Both the position numbers and the translations under genes were made by a program. From positions 1-10,445 of the forward strand of contig JAADFA010000125.1 in the NCBI GenBank assembly GCA_013153135.1: DNA of 10,445 nt, written 5' to 3'. Below the pieces are notes generated by a model. It saw only the letters and a program-made list of their open reading frames with translations, was not told the DNA's origin and ran no database searches. Positions 1 to 6,357 of the stretch are shown here, piece by piece (the first letter of the stretch is position 1; each line of letters begins with the position of its first letter). The stretch is from Chloroflexota bacterium (lineage in GTDB: Bacteria; Chloroflexota; Anaerolineae; Anaerolineales; DRMV01).

Positions 1-245
1 GTCGCTTCTTGGGTTAAGTAAACCCGCAAGCCGTTTCCGGCCAGGACTTCGGCTACAGCGGCCGCGAAGTTTTCGGAGTGGAAGCGTTTGTCGTACCCCA
101 CCACGACCCATTCGTCGCTATAACCCTTTTGCAACAGATAATGGGCGAAACCTTGTGCGGCGCGACGTACGTTCGCGAAGGTGTAATCTTCCGCGATGGT
201 GCCACGCCAGCCATCGGTGCCGAAACGAATACGAAGGTTTGCCAT
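1..245 (-). CDS. Phosphoglucomutase/phosphomannomutase family protein, N-terminal part (runs off left edge)
   Basis: An alpha-D-phosphohexomutase interconverts hexose 1- and 6-phosphates in the cytoplasm and supplies precursors for sugar nucleotides. Only about 81 residues are visible. After the start come M-A-N-L and the family's opening motif R-F-G-T-D-G-W-R-G (about residues 5-13), then a helix and the strand W-V-V-V-G-Y-D, which matches the first Rossmann-like domain. The catalytic phosphoserine loop and the sugar- and phosphate-binding loops lie beyond the window, so glucose versus mannose specificity cannot be judged. Two in-frame ATGs exist, at 251 and 245. I chose 245 because an AGGAGGA ribosome site (257 to 251) sits 5 bases before it, while the ATG at 251 overlaps that site. 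It lies 28 bases downstream of the SH3-domain membrane protein gene, so the two are probably cotranscribed. A frame giving about 90 residues across the same stretch is a shadow. Confidence 0.85.
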   Translation of the reverse strand, partial: MANLRIRFGTDGWRGTIAEDYTFANVRRAAQGFAHYLLQKGYSDEWVVVGYDKRFHSENFAAAVAEVLAGNGLRVYLTQEA

Positions 246-250
246 GGCCA

Positions 251-257
251 TCCTCCT
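251..257 (-). promoter_or_regulatory. Ribosome binding site that decides the phosphohexomutase start
   Basis: On the minus strand this reads AGGAGGA, followed by 5 bases and the ATG at 245. It excludes the alternative in-frame ATG at 251, which overlaps the site itself. Confidence 0.75.
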
Positions 258-273
258 GATGGGCATATTGCAC

Positions 274-1455
274 TTAGGGGCTCGCGGTTGGGGTTACTGT
301 TGCGATAAGGTGTGCCAAAACCCAACCATAGATAGGTTCGCTTCCGTCAGGGTAGGCAAGCACACGCACCCAAAGGTAACCATCGGCCCGGACGGGTTCG
401 GCATCGGGCAGGATGTCCACGCGAGTGCCTTGGAGCAGCCCGCGCAGGCGGGGATGCTGAAACCCGGGCCCCTGACGTAGATAAATGCCCTGGTATCGGG
501 GCGGTGGAACGACGATGGCCGCGACCGCGGTGGGTGTTTGCAAGGATGGGGTTGCGCTCGGGGTGGGCGTGGCGCTCGGACGCGGGCTTGGCGTTGAGGA
601 TGGGGTTGGGGTTGGTTTGGGGGTGGGCGTCGCGGTGGTGAGCGTGGGTAGGAGACTCGGTTGCGCTGCGCGTGTCGGGCTGACTAAGGGCTGCAAGGTG
701 GGGAGGGGTGCTGGCTGCGGCGCGCGCGCGGGGTGTAGAGTGAGATAAAGCATGAACATGACCACCGCGGAAAGCGACATGGCCCCTAAGGCCAGGTCGC
801 CCTGGGGCCGCCGTGGGGCCCAACCCCGTACGAGCATCATGCCCGCCAACGCGGCCATGGCCCATAAGCTATGCGTCACCGCGCTTGCCATGGCTGCATA
901 CGCGGCTGTTCGGGCGCCCAGGCTCAGCCAAAACCCGGCCAAGAAGATGGGCCGCCAGGTGCTCCATGTGAGCAGCACGCCGGGCAGGAGCAAGGCTTCT
1001 TCACGGCGCGAAAGGAGCAGACCCGCGGCCCATAACCCCGCGCCGAACGCGACCACAAGTACAGGCAACGCAGGGCCGCCTTCTTCAGCCGTGACCGCGG
1101 GCGTGATCCCGGCGTGGTAAGCCCACCATCCTGTAACCAATCCCGCTCCCGCCAACACGGCCCACGGGAGCAGCATCAGAATAACGCTGCGACGCAGCCA
1201 CGCCCCACGAGCCAACCCTAGGCCCATCACCAAACGGATGAGGGGCCACACCGCGCCGGGCGCGAGCACCGCACCGGTGAGCCACCATACAGCATGGCCC
1301 CCCAACGCGGCCCAGGCCCAGCTCAACAGGCTCAGCCCAAACATGGGCCCCAACGTCGCCCAGCCGCGGGCATGCCGCTCAACAAAACGGACGACGTGAA
1401 CCCATTCATCAGCCCCCTCGCGCGGGGCTCCGGGGGTGGCATTTGTCGCGGTCAT
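274..1455 (-). CDS. Multi-spanning membrane protein with Ser/Thr-Pro linker and C-terminal SH3-like domain
   Basis: This 393-residue protein has no recognised enzymatic domain. Residues 1-30 are polar. Residues about 36-240 carry roughly six or seven hydrophobic segments (about 36-55, 56-80, 89-111, 129-149, 167-180, 185-209 and 221-240). Residues 241-316 form a Pro-, Thr- and Ser-rich linker with many T-P and S-P pairs. Residues about 320-388 look like a bacterial SH3 (SH3b) domain: Y-L-R-Q-G-P-G-F resembles the usual L-N-V-R-x-G-P family opening, and Y-L-W-V-R-V and Y-G-W-V follow. Such domains usually bind peptidoglycan or other wall material, so the tail is probably outside the cell. The start at 1455 is chosen over one 17 codons upstream because AGGAG (1465 to 1461) lies 5 bases before it. 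It is the likely first gene of a pair with the phosphohexomutase. Architecture is clear; function is unknown. Confidence 0.8.
   Translation of the reverse strand: MTATNATPGAPREGADEWVHVVRFVERHARGWATLGPMFGLSLLSWAWAALGGHAVWWLTGAVLAPGAVWPLIRLVMGLGLARGAWLRRSVILMLLPWAVLAGAGLVTGWWAYHAGITPAVTAEEGGPALPVLVVAFGAGLWAAGLLLSRREEALLLPGVLLTWSTWRPIFLAGFWLSLGARTAAYAAMASAVTHSLWAMAALAGMMLVRGWAPRRPQGDLALGAMSLSAVVMFMLYLTLHPARAPQPAPLPTLQPLVSPTRAAQPSLLPTLTTATPTPKPTPTPSSTPSPRPSATPTPSATPSLQTPTAVAAIVVPPPRYQGIYLRQGPGFQHPRLRGLLQGTRVDILPDAEPVRADGYLWVRVLAYPDGSEPIYGWVLAHLIATVTPTASP
602..627 (+). other. G-quadruplex-forming motif in the linker-coding region
   Basis: The plus strand has four G-runs of three or more: 602-605, 608-611, 619-623 and 625-627, with loops of 2, 7 and 1 bases. 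This fits the canonical G3+N1-7 pattern. It lies on the template strand of the SH3-domain gene, opposite Thr-Pro codons rich in ACC and CCC. It may be only a by-product of encoding Thr-Pro repeats. Confidence 0.5.
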
Positions 1456-1466
1456 GGATGCTCCTG

Positions 1467-1490
1467 CCGCGATTATACCCGGCTTCGCGG
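1467..1490. promoter_or_regulatory. Inverted repeat CCGCGA-N12-TCGCGG in the divergent promoter region
   Basis: Two perfect 6-base arms, CCGCGA (1467-1472) and TCGCGG (1485-1490), are separated by 12 bases and bracket the minus-strand -10 box. The spacing of about 18 bases centre to centre would suit a dimeric repressor. CGCG is very common in this sequence, so chance is a real alternative. Confidence 0.3.
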
Positions 1491-1503
1491 TCCTGTGCTT
1501 CAA
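1472..1503 (-). promoter_or_regulatory. Promoter for the SH3-domain/phosphohexomutase unit
   Basis: On the minus strand a perfect TATAAT lies at 1477 to 1472. The best -35 candidate is TTGAAG (1503 to 1498), but its 20-base spacing is longer than ideal. Transcription would start about 10 bases before the ATG at 1455, close to the AGGAG site, giving a very short leader. Confidence 0.5.
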
Positions 1504-1516
1504 CACCGAGTACGCA

Positions 1517-1525
1517 TGTTATCAT
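1517..1525 (+). promoter_or_regulatory. Extended -10 promoter for the FAH-galE-ecfT run
   Basis: TGTTATCAT (1517-1525) fits an extended -10 element, TGn followed by TATCAT. No good -35 is seen; the weak CTTCAA at 1498-1503 overlaps the minus promoter's -35. The start would be near 1532, about 12 bases before the AGGAGG ribosome site. Confidence 0.4.
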
Positions 1526-1554
1526 TACACCACACGGCGCCCGAGGAGGTCAGG

Positions 1555-2577
1555 ATGCGTTTGCGACGTGTGCGTTTGTTGTCCCCTTACGAAGGGTTTT
1601 CGGTGGCTGTCGCGCTGGATGATACGCAATGGGTTCCCTTGGTGGTCGCACTAGACCAGTTGCGTTGGCACGACCGCGCACCCACCTTGGCCCAGGGCGC
1701 GGCGCGAGATGTGCTCTCGTTCTTAATGATGGGCGATGCCGCGCGCGAAGAAGCTCAGCACTTGATGGAAAAGATCCGGCAAGAAGGCCTGCTTTTTGGT
1801 GAAACGTTCGACGCGAAGCCTTTATTGCCTTTCCAACCCCTGTCGTTCCGCGATTTTATGCTCTATGAGGAGCACTTCATCCAGGCGGCTAAAGGGATGG
1901 TGCGCCGTTTCTTCCCCAAGAAGTGGCCTGTGGTTCAGTGGATGGAACGGCTGACCGGAAAACCGCCGAAGGCTCTGCGGCCCAGGCCTATTTGGTACGA
2001 AAAGCCCATTTACTACATGGGCAGCCATATCAACGTCTACACCGAGGGCGAGACCATCCCCTGGCCGTCGTACACGCGCGTGCTGGACTACGAACTGGAG
2101 ATCGGTTTTGTCATCGCCAAGCCTTTGCGTGATGCGTCGCCGCGCGAGGCCGAGGCCGCTATCGGCGGCTTCCTGGTGGTGAACGACTTCAGCGCTCGCG
2201 ATGTCCAGTATGCCGAAATGACCAGCGGCTTCGGGCCAGTCAAGGCTAAAAATTTCGCCAACGGCTTGGGCATGGTGGTGGTTACCGCGGACGAGGTGCT
2301 GCCGCACATCGAGGATCTCACCGGCCGCGTCGAGGTCAACGGTCAACTCTGGGGCACAGGATACAGTCGCGGAATGCAGTTCAGCCTGGGCGAAGCAGTC
2401 GCGTACGCGTCTTTAGGAGAGCAAGTGCTGCCCGGCGAGGTCATGGCCACAGGAACCCTGCCCGGCTGCAGTGGCATCGAGACGGATCACTGGCTACAAC
2501 CCGGAGACCGCATTACGTTGACTCTGGACCGAATTGGCTCACTTACCAACATCATCGGGCCGCGGCCCATGGCCTAG
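1555..2577 (+). CDS. Fumarylacetoacetate hydrolase (FAH) family protein
   Basis: FAH-family enzymes cleave C-C bonds in, decarboxylate, hydrate or isomerise beta-diketo and 2-oxo acids using Mg or Mn in the cytoplasm, often in aromatic catabolism. The product has 340 residues. Residues about 1-90 form an N-terminal domain. The catalytic fold follows with the metal ligands E180 and E182 (Y-E-L-E-I-G) and D211 in N-D-F-S-A-R-D-V-Q. K-A-K-N-F at 230-234 supplies K232, where FAH has its catalytic Lys. The active-site segment A-T-G-T-L-P-G-C-S-G (298-307) and the closing Q-P-G-D (315-318) complete the pattern. The start at 1555 has AGGAGG (1544-1549) 5 bases before it; open frame continues upstream but would cross the promoter. 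The gene is first in a run with galE and ecfT. Substrate is unknown, and no aromatic-catabolism genes adjoin it. Confidence 0.9.
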   Translation: MRLRRVRLLSPYEGFSVAVALDDTQWVPLVVALDQLRWHDRAPTLAQGAARDVLSFLMMGDAAREEAQHLMEKIRQEGLLFGETFDAKPLLPFQPLSFRDFMLYEEHFIQAAKGMVRRFFPKKWPVVQWMERLTGKPPKALRPRPIWYEKPIYYMGSHINVYTEGETIPWPSYTRVLDYELEIGFVIAKPLRDASPREAEAAIGGFLVVNDFSARDVQYAEMTSGFGPVKAKNFANGLGMVVVTADEVLPHIEDLTGRVEVNGQLWGTGYSRGMQFSLGEAVAYASLGEQVLPGEVMATGTLPGCSGIETDHWLQPGDRITLTLDRIGSLTNIIGPRPMA

Positions 2578-2587
2578 CCATGGGTTG
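2563..2587 (+). repeat. Stable hairpin spanning the FAH stop codon
   Basis: CCCATGGC (2566-2573) and GCCATGGG (2577-2584) are perfect 8-base inverted arms around a 3-base CTA loop. Two G-U pairs and one C-G pair could extend the stem in RNA to 11. The TAG stop (2575-2577) lies in the loop and the first base of the 3' arm. No T-run follows, so this is not a classic terminator. It ends about 10 bases before the galE ribosome site and could affect coupling, processing or mRNA decay between the two genes. Confidence 0.55.
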
Positions 2588-2608
2588 GCAACGAGCCGGA
2601 GGCTTCTC

Positions 2609-3595
2609 ATGCGAAGGGTGTTTTTGACCGGCGGCGCGGGCTACATCGGCGCCATCATGGCCGAGCGGTTACTCCAGGCCGGGTTTGAGGTTACGGTCTA
2701 CGATTCCTTGGTCACGGGTCATCGCGCGGCCGTGCCCGAGGCCGCACACTTCATCCACGGCGACCTGGCCGATGGCAAGCGGCTGTACGAAGCCCTGCGC
2801 TCCCGGCCCTACGACGTGGTGATGCACTTCGCGGCCTTCATCCAGGCCGGCGAAAGTATGCGCGAGCCCGGCAAGTACTTCCGCAACAATGTGGCCAATA
2901 CCATCAACTTGCTCGAAGCCATGCTCGCGGCCGGGGTGAACGCGCTGGTGTTCTCGTCGACGGCCGCGGTCTATCAATGGAAAGACACCCCCTTGACCGA
3001 AGACGACCCCATCGGCCCCACCAATGTATACGGCCAGACCAAATACATGGTCGAGCAGATGGTGCACTGGTATCATCGCATCCATGGCTTTCGTTACGCG
3101 GCCCTGCGCTATTTCAACGCGGCCGGGGCTTCGCCCACCCGGGGGGAGGACCACCCCAACGAGAGCCACCTTATCCCCCTGGTGCTCCAGGTGGCCCTGG
3201 GCCAGCGAGAGCACATCGCCATTTTTGGAACCGACTACCCCACGCCCGACGGTACGGCCATCCGCGATTACATCCACGTCCTGGATTTGGTCGAGGCGCA
3301 CCTTTTGGCCATGGACGCGCTGGCCGAGCGCGCGGTTTTGGTTTACAACCTGGGTAACGGCCGCGGCTATTCCGTTAAAGAAGTCATCGAGACGGCCCGC
3401 GCGGTGACAGGGCATCCCATCCCGGCTGTGGCCGCGCCCCGGCGCCCGGGCGACCCCCCGCGCTTGGTCGCGTCGGCCGAGCGGGCCCAACGCGAACTCG
3501 GTTGGCGACCGCGCTATCCGGACCTGCGCGATATCATCGCCAGCGCCTGGGCCTGGCATCGCGCGCATCCCCACGGATACGCGGACCCATCCTGA
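2609..3595 (+). CDS. galE: UDP-glucose 4-epimerase
   Basis: GalE interconverts UDP-glucose and UDP-galactose using tightly bound NAD in the cytoplasm. It serves the Leloir pathway and supplies galactose units for envelope glycans. The 328-residue length is normal (E. coli has 338). The NAD-binding G-x-x-G-x-x-G motif is at residues 8-14 (G-G-A-G-Y-I-G). T118 in F-S-S-T-A-A-V-Y takes the place of the catalytic Ser/Thr, and Y141-G-Q-T-K145 is the short-chain dehydrogenase Y-x-x-x-K pair. R-Y-F-N-A-A-G-A (167-174), the R-D-Y-I-H-V segment (219-224) and Y-N-L-G-N-G (246-251) are also typical. The start at 2609 has GGAGG (2598-2602) 6 bases before it. It follows the FAH gene by 31 bases and precedes ecfT by 28. 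A minor oddity is G-Y-I-G-A-I where G-Y-I-G-S-H is usual. Related epimerases acting on other UDP-sugars cannot be excluded. Confidence 0.92.
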   Translation: MRRVFLTGGAGYIGAIMAERLLQAGFEVTVYDSLVTGHRAAVPEAAHFIHGDLADGKRLYEALRSRPYDVVMHFAAFIQAGESMREPGKYFRNNVANTINLLEAMLAAGVNALVFSSTAAVYQWKDTPLTEDDPIGPTNVYGQTKYMVEQMVHWYHRIHGFRYAALRYFNAAGASPTRGEDHPNESHLIPLVLQVALGQREHIAIFGTDYPTPDGTAIRDYIHVLDLVEAHLLAMDALAERAVLVYNLGNGRGYSVKEVIETARAVTGHPIPAVAAPRRPGDPPRLVASAERAQRELGWRPRYPDLRDIIASAWAWHRAHPHGYADPS

Positions 3596-3623
3596 TGGCT
3601 CGCGCGCTTCGGGAGCGGGGAGC

Positions 3624-4436
3624 ATGTTCAGCTATCAAGCGCACGCGTCCCCTTTGCACACCCTCAACCCTGCCGTGAAGCTGTTTACCATGGTGGCCGT
3701 GGGCTTCGCGGCCGCGTTTGTCTATCAGCCCCTGGTGCCGGGCTTGCTCGCACTGGGCCTTTGGGTGACCGCGTGGTGGTTCGGCCGGCTGCCGTTGCGC
3801 TTGATGGCTCGCTGGACGGGCTATATGCTCGTGCTCGCGTGGCCCCTGGTGCTGTTTACCGCGCTGTATACGGATTTGAGCCGTTATGCCCAGCCCCATG
3901 TATATTGGTCTTGGGGCCCGTGGACCCTGAGCCGGGAAGGGCTGGTGGTGGCCGCCGCGGTGGGCCTGCGCATGATGGTCTTCATGAGCGCGTCGTTGCT
4001 GTTCATCGCGACCACGGAGCCCACCGCGTTCGCGCTCAGCCTCGCCCAGAACTTGCACATGCCGTATCGTTTCGCGTATGGTCTGCTTATCGCATACCGC
4101 TTTTTGCCCACGCTGCGGCAGGAGTTTTTGCAACTCCAGCTCGCGCACCAGGTACGTGGAGTGCAAGAACGTGGGGGATGGCGGGGTTGGTGGGACCGTT
4201 GGCGCCGTTACGCGACCCCGCTCCTGGCCGCGGCCTTGCGCAAGGCCGAGCGCACGGCCCTGGCTATGGACGCCAAGGCCTTCGGCGCGTTCCCCAAGCG
4301 CACGTATTATCGGCAGATCCCCGTGCGCCCGCGGGATTGGGCCTTTTTCGCGGCGTGGTTAGGGTACATTGCGGCCGTGTATCATGTGGCTCACGCGCTG
4401 GGCATGGTCGGGTGGATGTGGGTGCCGGACGCTTAA
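3624..4436 (+). CDS. Energy-coupling factor (ECF) transporter transmembrane protein, EcfT/CbiQ family
   Basis: EcfT is the membrane scaffold of ECF-type vitamin or metal importers, linking two ATPases to a substrate-binding S component. The product has 270 residues. It opens with the family's L-H-T-L-N-P-A-V-K-L (11-20). Hydrophobic segments lie at about 16-34, 38-54, 64-84, 104-128 and 240-262. The long cytoplasmic region between them holds the two coupling motifs: Q-V-R-G (176-179), normally A-R-G or similar, and A-M-D-A-K-A-F (214-220), where A-M-E-A-R-x-F is common, so Arg is replaced by Lys. The start at 3624 has GGGAG (3611-3615) 8 bases before it. No ATPase or S-component gene is within the window, which suggests shared ATPases encoded elsewhere; the transported substrate cannot be inferred. 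It overlaps the convergent LtaS-like gene by 4 bases. Confidence 0.87.
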   Translation: MFSYQAHASPLHTLNPAVKLFTMVAVGFAAAFVYQPLVPGLLALGLWVTAWWFGRLPLRLMARWTGYMLVLAWPLVLFTALYTDLSRYAQPHVYWSWGPWTLSREGLVVAAAVGLRMMVFMSASLLFIATTEPTAFALSLAQNLHMPYRFAYGLLIAYRFLPTLRQEFLQLQLAHQVRGVQERGGWRGWWDRWRRYATPLLAAALRKAERTALAMDAKAFGAFPKRTYYRQIPVRPRDWAFFAAWLGYIAAVYHVAHALGMVGWMWVPDA

Positions 4437-6253
4437 GGCTCCTTGACCTCCGTGGTGGGGACGGGCAGGCCTTCGGGGTAATAGGGCGGCAGGGTGTCGG
4501 GGTCAACGCCGTAACGCGCGACCATGTGCCGCACGAGGAGGGAATAAAACCCCGCGTGCTTGAGGCGCGGCTCGGGATCTTCGAGCCAAAAGCCCGGCGT
4601 AAACCCGTCGGCCTCCCACTGGGCCAGGAACGCGGCATCGCGGCTGATGATGTGCAATGGCGTGCTATAGCCGTGTCGCCGCGCGGAGATAGCCGGTGGT
4701 TGATGATCGCCCACCAAAATAAAAATTGCGTTGGGATTGGGCCATTGTTCGATGAATGTGGCCAATAGGTCCAGATCGTATGCGAGGGCTTCGATGTAAT
4801 CGTTGAGGGCCTGCTTGTACTCAACCTTTTTAGCCGGTTTAGGCGGCTGGGGTAGGGAAGGGTCATTTAAAGCCCGCCAATCGTCCATCCTGGGTGGCAA
4901 GGGCGCGAAGGGGTAGTGAGTATTTTGCGTGAGGTAGAACACGAACCGCGGCTGTGAGTCAGGGGCGTGCTGGACGCGGTCGAGCAAAAAGCCGAGGGTG
5001 TACTGGTCTGGCGGTGAGGGGCCCCAGCCGTAGAGGGGCCCGTGGTAGTTCAAGTCTTCAAAGGTAATCCATTCATCCGCGCCATAGAAGCGTTCAATAC
5101 GGATGGCAATCTCAGGCTCCAATTGCCGCGCGATGGGCACGAGCCAAAGGTACTGATAGCCTTGCTGTTGAAAGTAGCGCCCCAAGTTAGGGTAGGGCTC
5201 GAATTGAAATCGTTCCCGCAGCTTGAGGTATTGGGGCTGTTCGCTCACAGGCAAGCCAAAGAGCAAGGTGGTGTAGGACATCCACGAGCCCCCGCCCCAC
5301 ACGGGCGCCTCGCTGAGCGCGGTCACGCCGTGCCAGCCGGTCGCGTTGAGGCGTTGCGCGAATTGGGCCATGAGCCCGCGGTAGCGCTCGCGCAACGCGG
5401 GTGTGCGATACAGAATGCTGCCGTAGGATTCTAGCGCGATAAAAATCACGTCCGGCTTTTGTGCCAAGGGGTAGGCTCGATAATCGTAGTAGGCCCAGGG
5501 GTCCAGGTTATCCCAGTGCGCGGTCGCGCGACGTGAAGCTTTTGCTCGGCGGTCGTTGAGCTCGAGTTTCGCCACGAGGCTTTGCGCTACGGCTTGCGGA
5601 TCGGCCCAGATGAAAAGGTTGCCCCAATGCAAGTAGGCCACGTTCACCGCGAGCAGACCGGCCACCGCGAACCAGCGTGTCCAGCCGAAAGCGCTCGCGG
5701 CGTCCCACAGCGCGGCCATGCCCCGCACCAAGAGCCACCCAATGCTTGCCAGGATTGCCAGGGCTAGGGCTACCTGCCACCAGGGAATTTGCAGCCCGTC
5801 CACGAGAAAGGCCGCGCCATCTCGGATGAAGGGCCAATCGTTGTACCAATTAGGCTGTCGATGATAGAGCACCACGTCCACGGCTTCATAGATTTGATAA
5901 AGCCATGCGAGCGCGTAGCTCCCAGCGGCCAACCAGGGGCCTACGCGGCGCAGCCGTCCCCCCAGAGCTAAGATTAGCGCGAGCAGCGCGGTCCATTCCA
6001 TATGCCAGCGGAGCAGGTCAAAAGTGGGCCGAGCCATCAGCCACCAACGCCACGCGGGGCCCACGCTATCAGGCCAGCCAGGTAACCAGCGGCCATCGAC
6101 CCGATCCAACAGCACAAAGGGCACGAAGAGCAGGCTGTTGAAGAGCCCTGCAAGCAAGGCGAAACGCCAGGCTGGGCTGAGGTGACGCCACGCCCGCCAG
6201 GGTAAGCTCCACGTTTGGGGTCGAGGCAGGGAAAGACCGCGATGAGGGACCAT
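4433..6253 (-). CDS. LtaS-like membrane phosphotransferase/sulfatase-family protein
   Basis: This 606-residue alkaline-phosphatase-superfamily protein resembles lipoteichoic acid synthase and OpgB, which transfer phosphoglycerol or similar head groups to envelope polymers outside the membrane. Hydrophobic segments at about 30-49, 86-99, 105-125, 157-177 and 193-215 give the five-helix layout of LtaS. The outer catalytic domain runs from about 266: K-P-D-V-I-F-I-A-L-E-S supplies metal ligand E275; G-G-G-S-W (320-324) puts S323 at the nucleophile position; N-T-H-Y-P-F carries H446; G-D-H (515-517) supplies D516 and H517. The metal site therefore looks complete. Thr is the nucleophile in LtaS and OpgB, so Ser here is a difference. 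The start at 6253 lacks a strong ribosome site (weak GGATGG nearby), so it is less sure than the rest. Substrate is unknown. It is convergent with ecfT and divergent from the HAD gene. Confidence 0.87.
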   Translation of the reverse strand: MVPHRGLSLPRPQTWSLPWRAWRHLSPAWRFALLAGLFNSLLFVPFVLLDRVDGRWLPGWPDSVGPAWRWWLMARPTFDLLRWHMEWTALLALILALGGRLRRVGPWLAAGSYALAWLYQIYEAVDVVLYHRQPNWYNDWPFIRDGAAFLVDGLQIPWWQVALALAILASIGWLLVRGMAALWDAASAFGWTRWFAVAGLLAVNVAYLHWGNLFIWADPQAVAQSLVAKLELNDRRAKASRRATAHWDNLDPWAYYDYRAYPLAQKPDVIFIALESYGSILYRTPALRERYRGLMAQFAQRLNATGWHGVTALSEAPVWGGGSWMSYTTLLFGLPVSEQPQYLKLRERFQFEPYPNLGRYFQQQGYQYLWLVPIARQLEPEIAIRIERFYGADEWITFEDLNYHGPLYGWGPSPPDQYTLGFLLDRVQHAPDSQPRFVFYLTQNTHYPFAPLPPRMDDWRALNDPSLPQPPKPAKKVEYKQALNDYIEALAYDLDLLATFIEQWPNPNAIFILVGDHQPPAISARRHGYSTPLHIISRDAAFLAQWEADGFTPGFWLEDPEPRLKHAGFYSLLVRHMVARYGVDPDTLPPYYPEGLPVPTTEVKEP

Positions 6254-6357
6254 GGTTCCATCCGCCGCTCGGCTCGTTTGCTATGGGAGAGTACGCTTCG
6301 CTCGCGTGCCCGGTTCTCTCGCGAGCTCGGTATACTAGGATGACACGAGGGAGTGTT
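6254..6357 (+). promoter_or_regulatory. Divergent intergenic region with a -10 box for the HAD-mpg-fabI run
   Basis: TATACT at 6331-6336 is a good -10 candidate, giving a start near 6343 and a leader of about 15 bases before the ATG at 6358. No -35 is recognisable at the expected place (6308-6313). Two overlapping 8-base palindromes, CTCGCGAG (6318-6325) and CGAGCTCG (6322-6329), lie directly upstream and could be an operator or chance in CGCG-rich DNA. I see no convincing minus-strand promoter for the LtaS-like gene. Confidence 0.4.

Noticed and set aside
347..865. Minus-strand open frame of 172 codons inside the SH3-domain gene
   Set aside because: It is a frame-shifted reading of the Thr-Pro linker and membrane segments, rich in His, Arg and Pro with no independent start signal.
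1294..1554. N-terminal extension of the FAH-family protein in the same frame
   Set aside because: It would cross the minus gene's start and both promoters, is not FAH-like, and the ATG at 1555 has a well-spaced AGGAGG.
2669..3625. Antisense open frame of 318 codons opposite galE
   Set aside because: GalE motifs are complete on the plus strand. The antisense product is low-complexity in Gly, Val and Arg with no domain and no ribosome site.
3761..4768. Plus-strand open frame of 335 codons across the end of ecfT and the LtaS-like gene
   Set aside because: It crosses the junction of two well-supported genes in another frame, and its Arg/Gly-rich translation has no recognisable motif.
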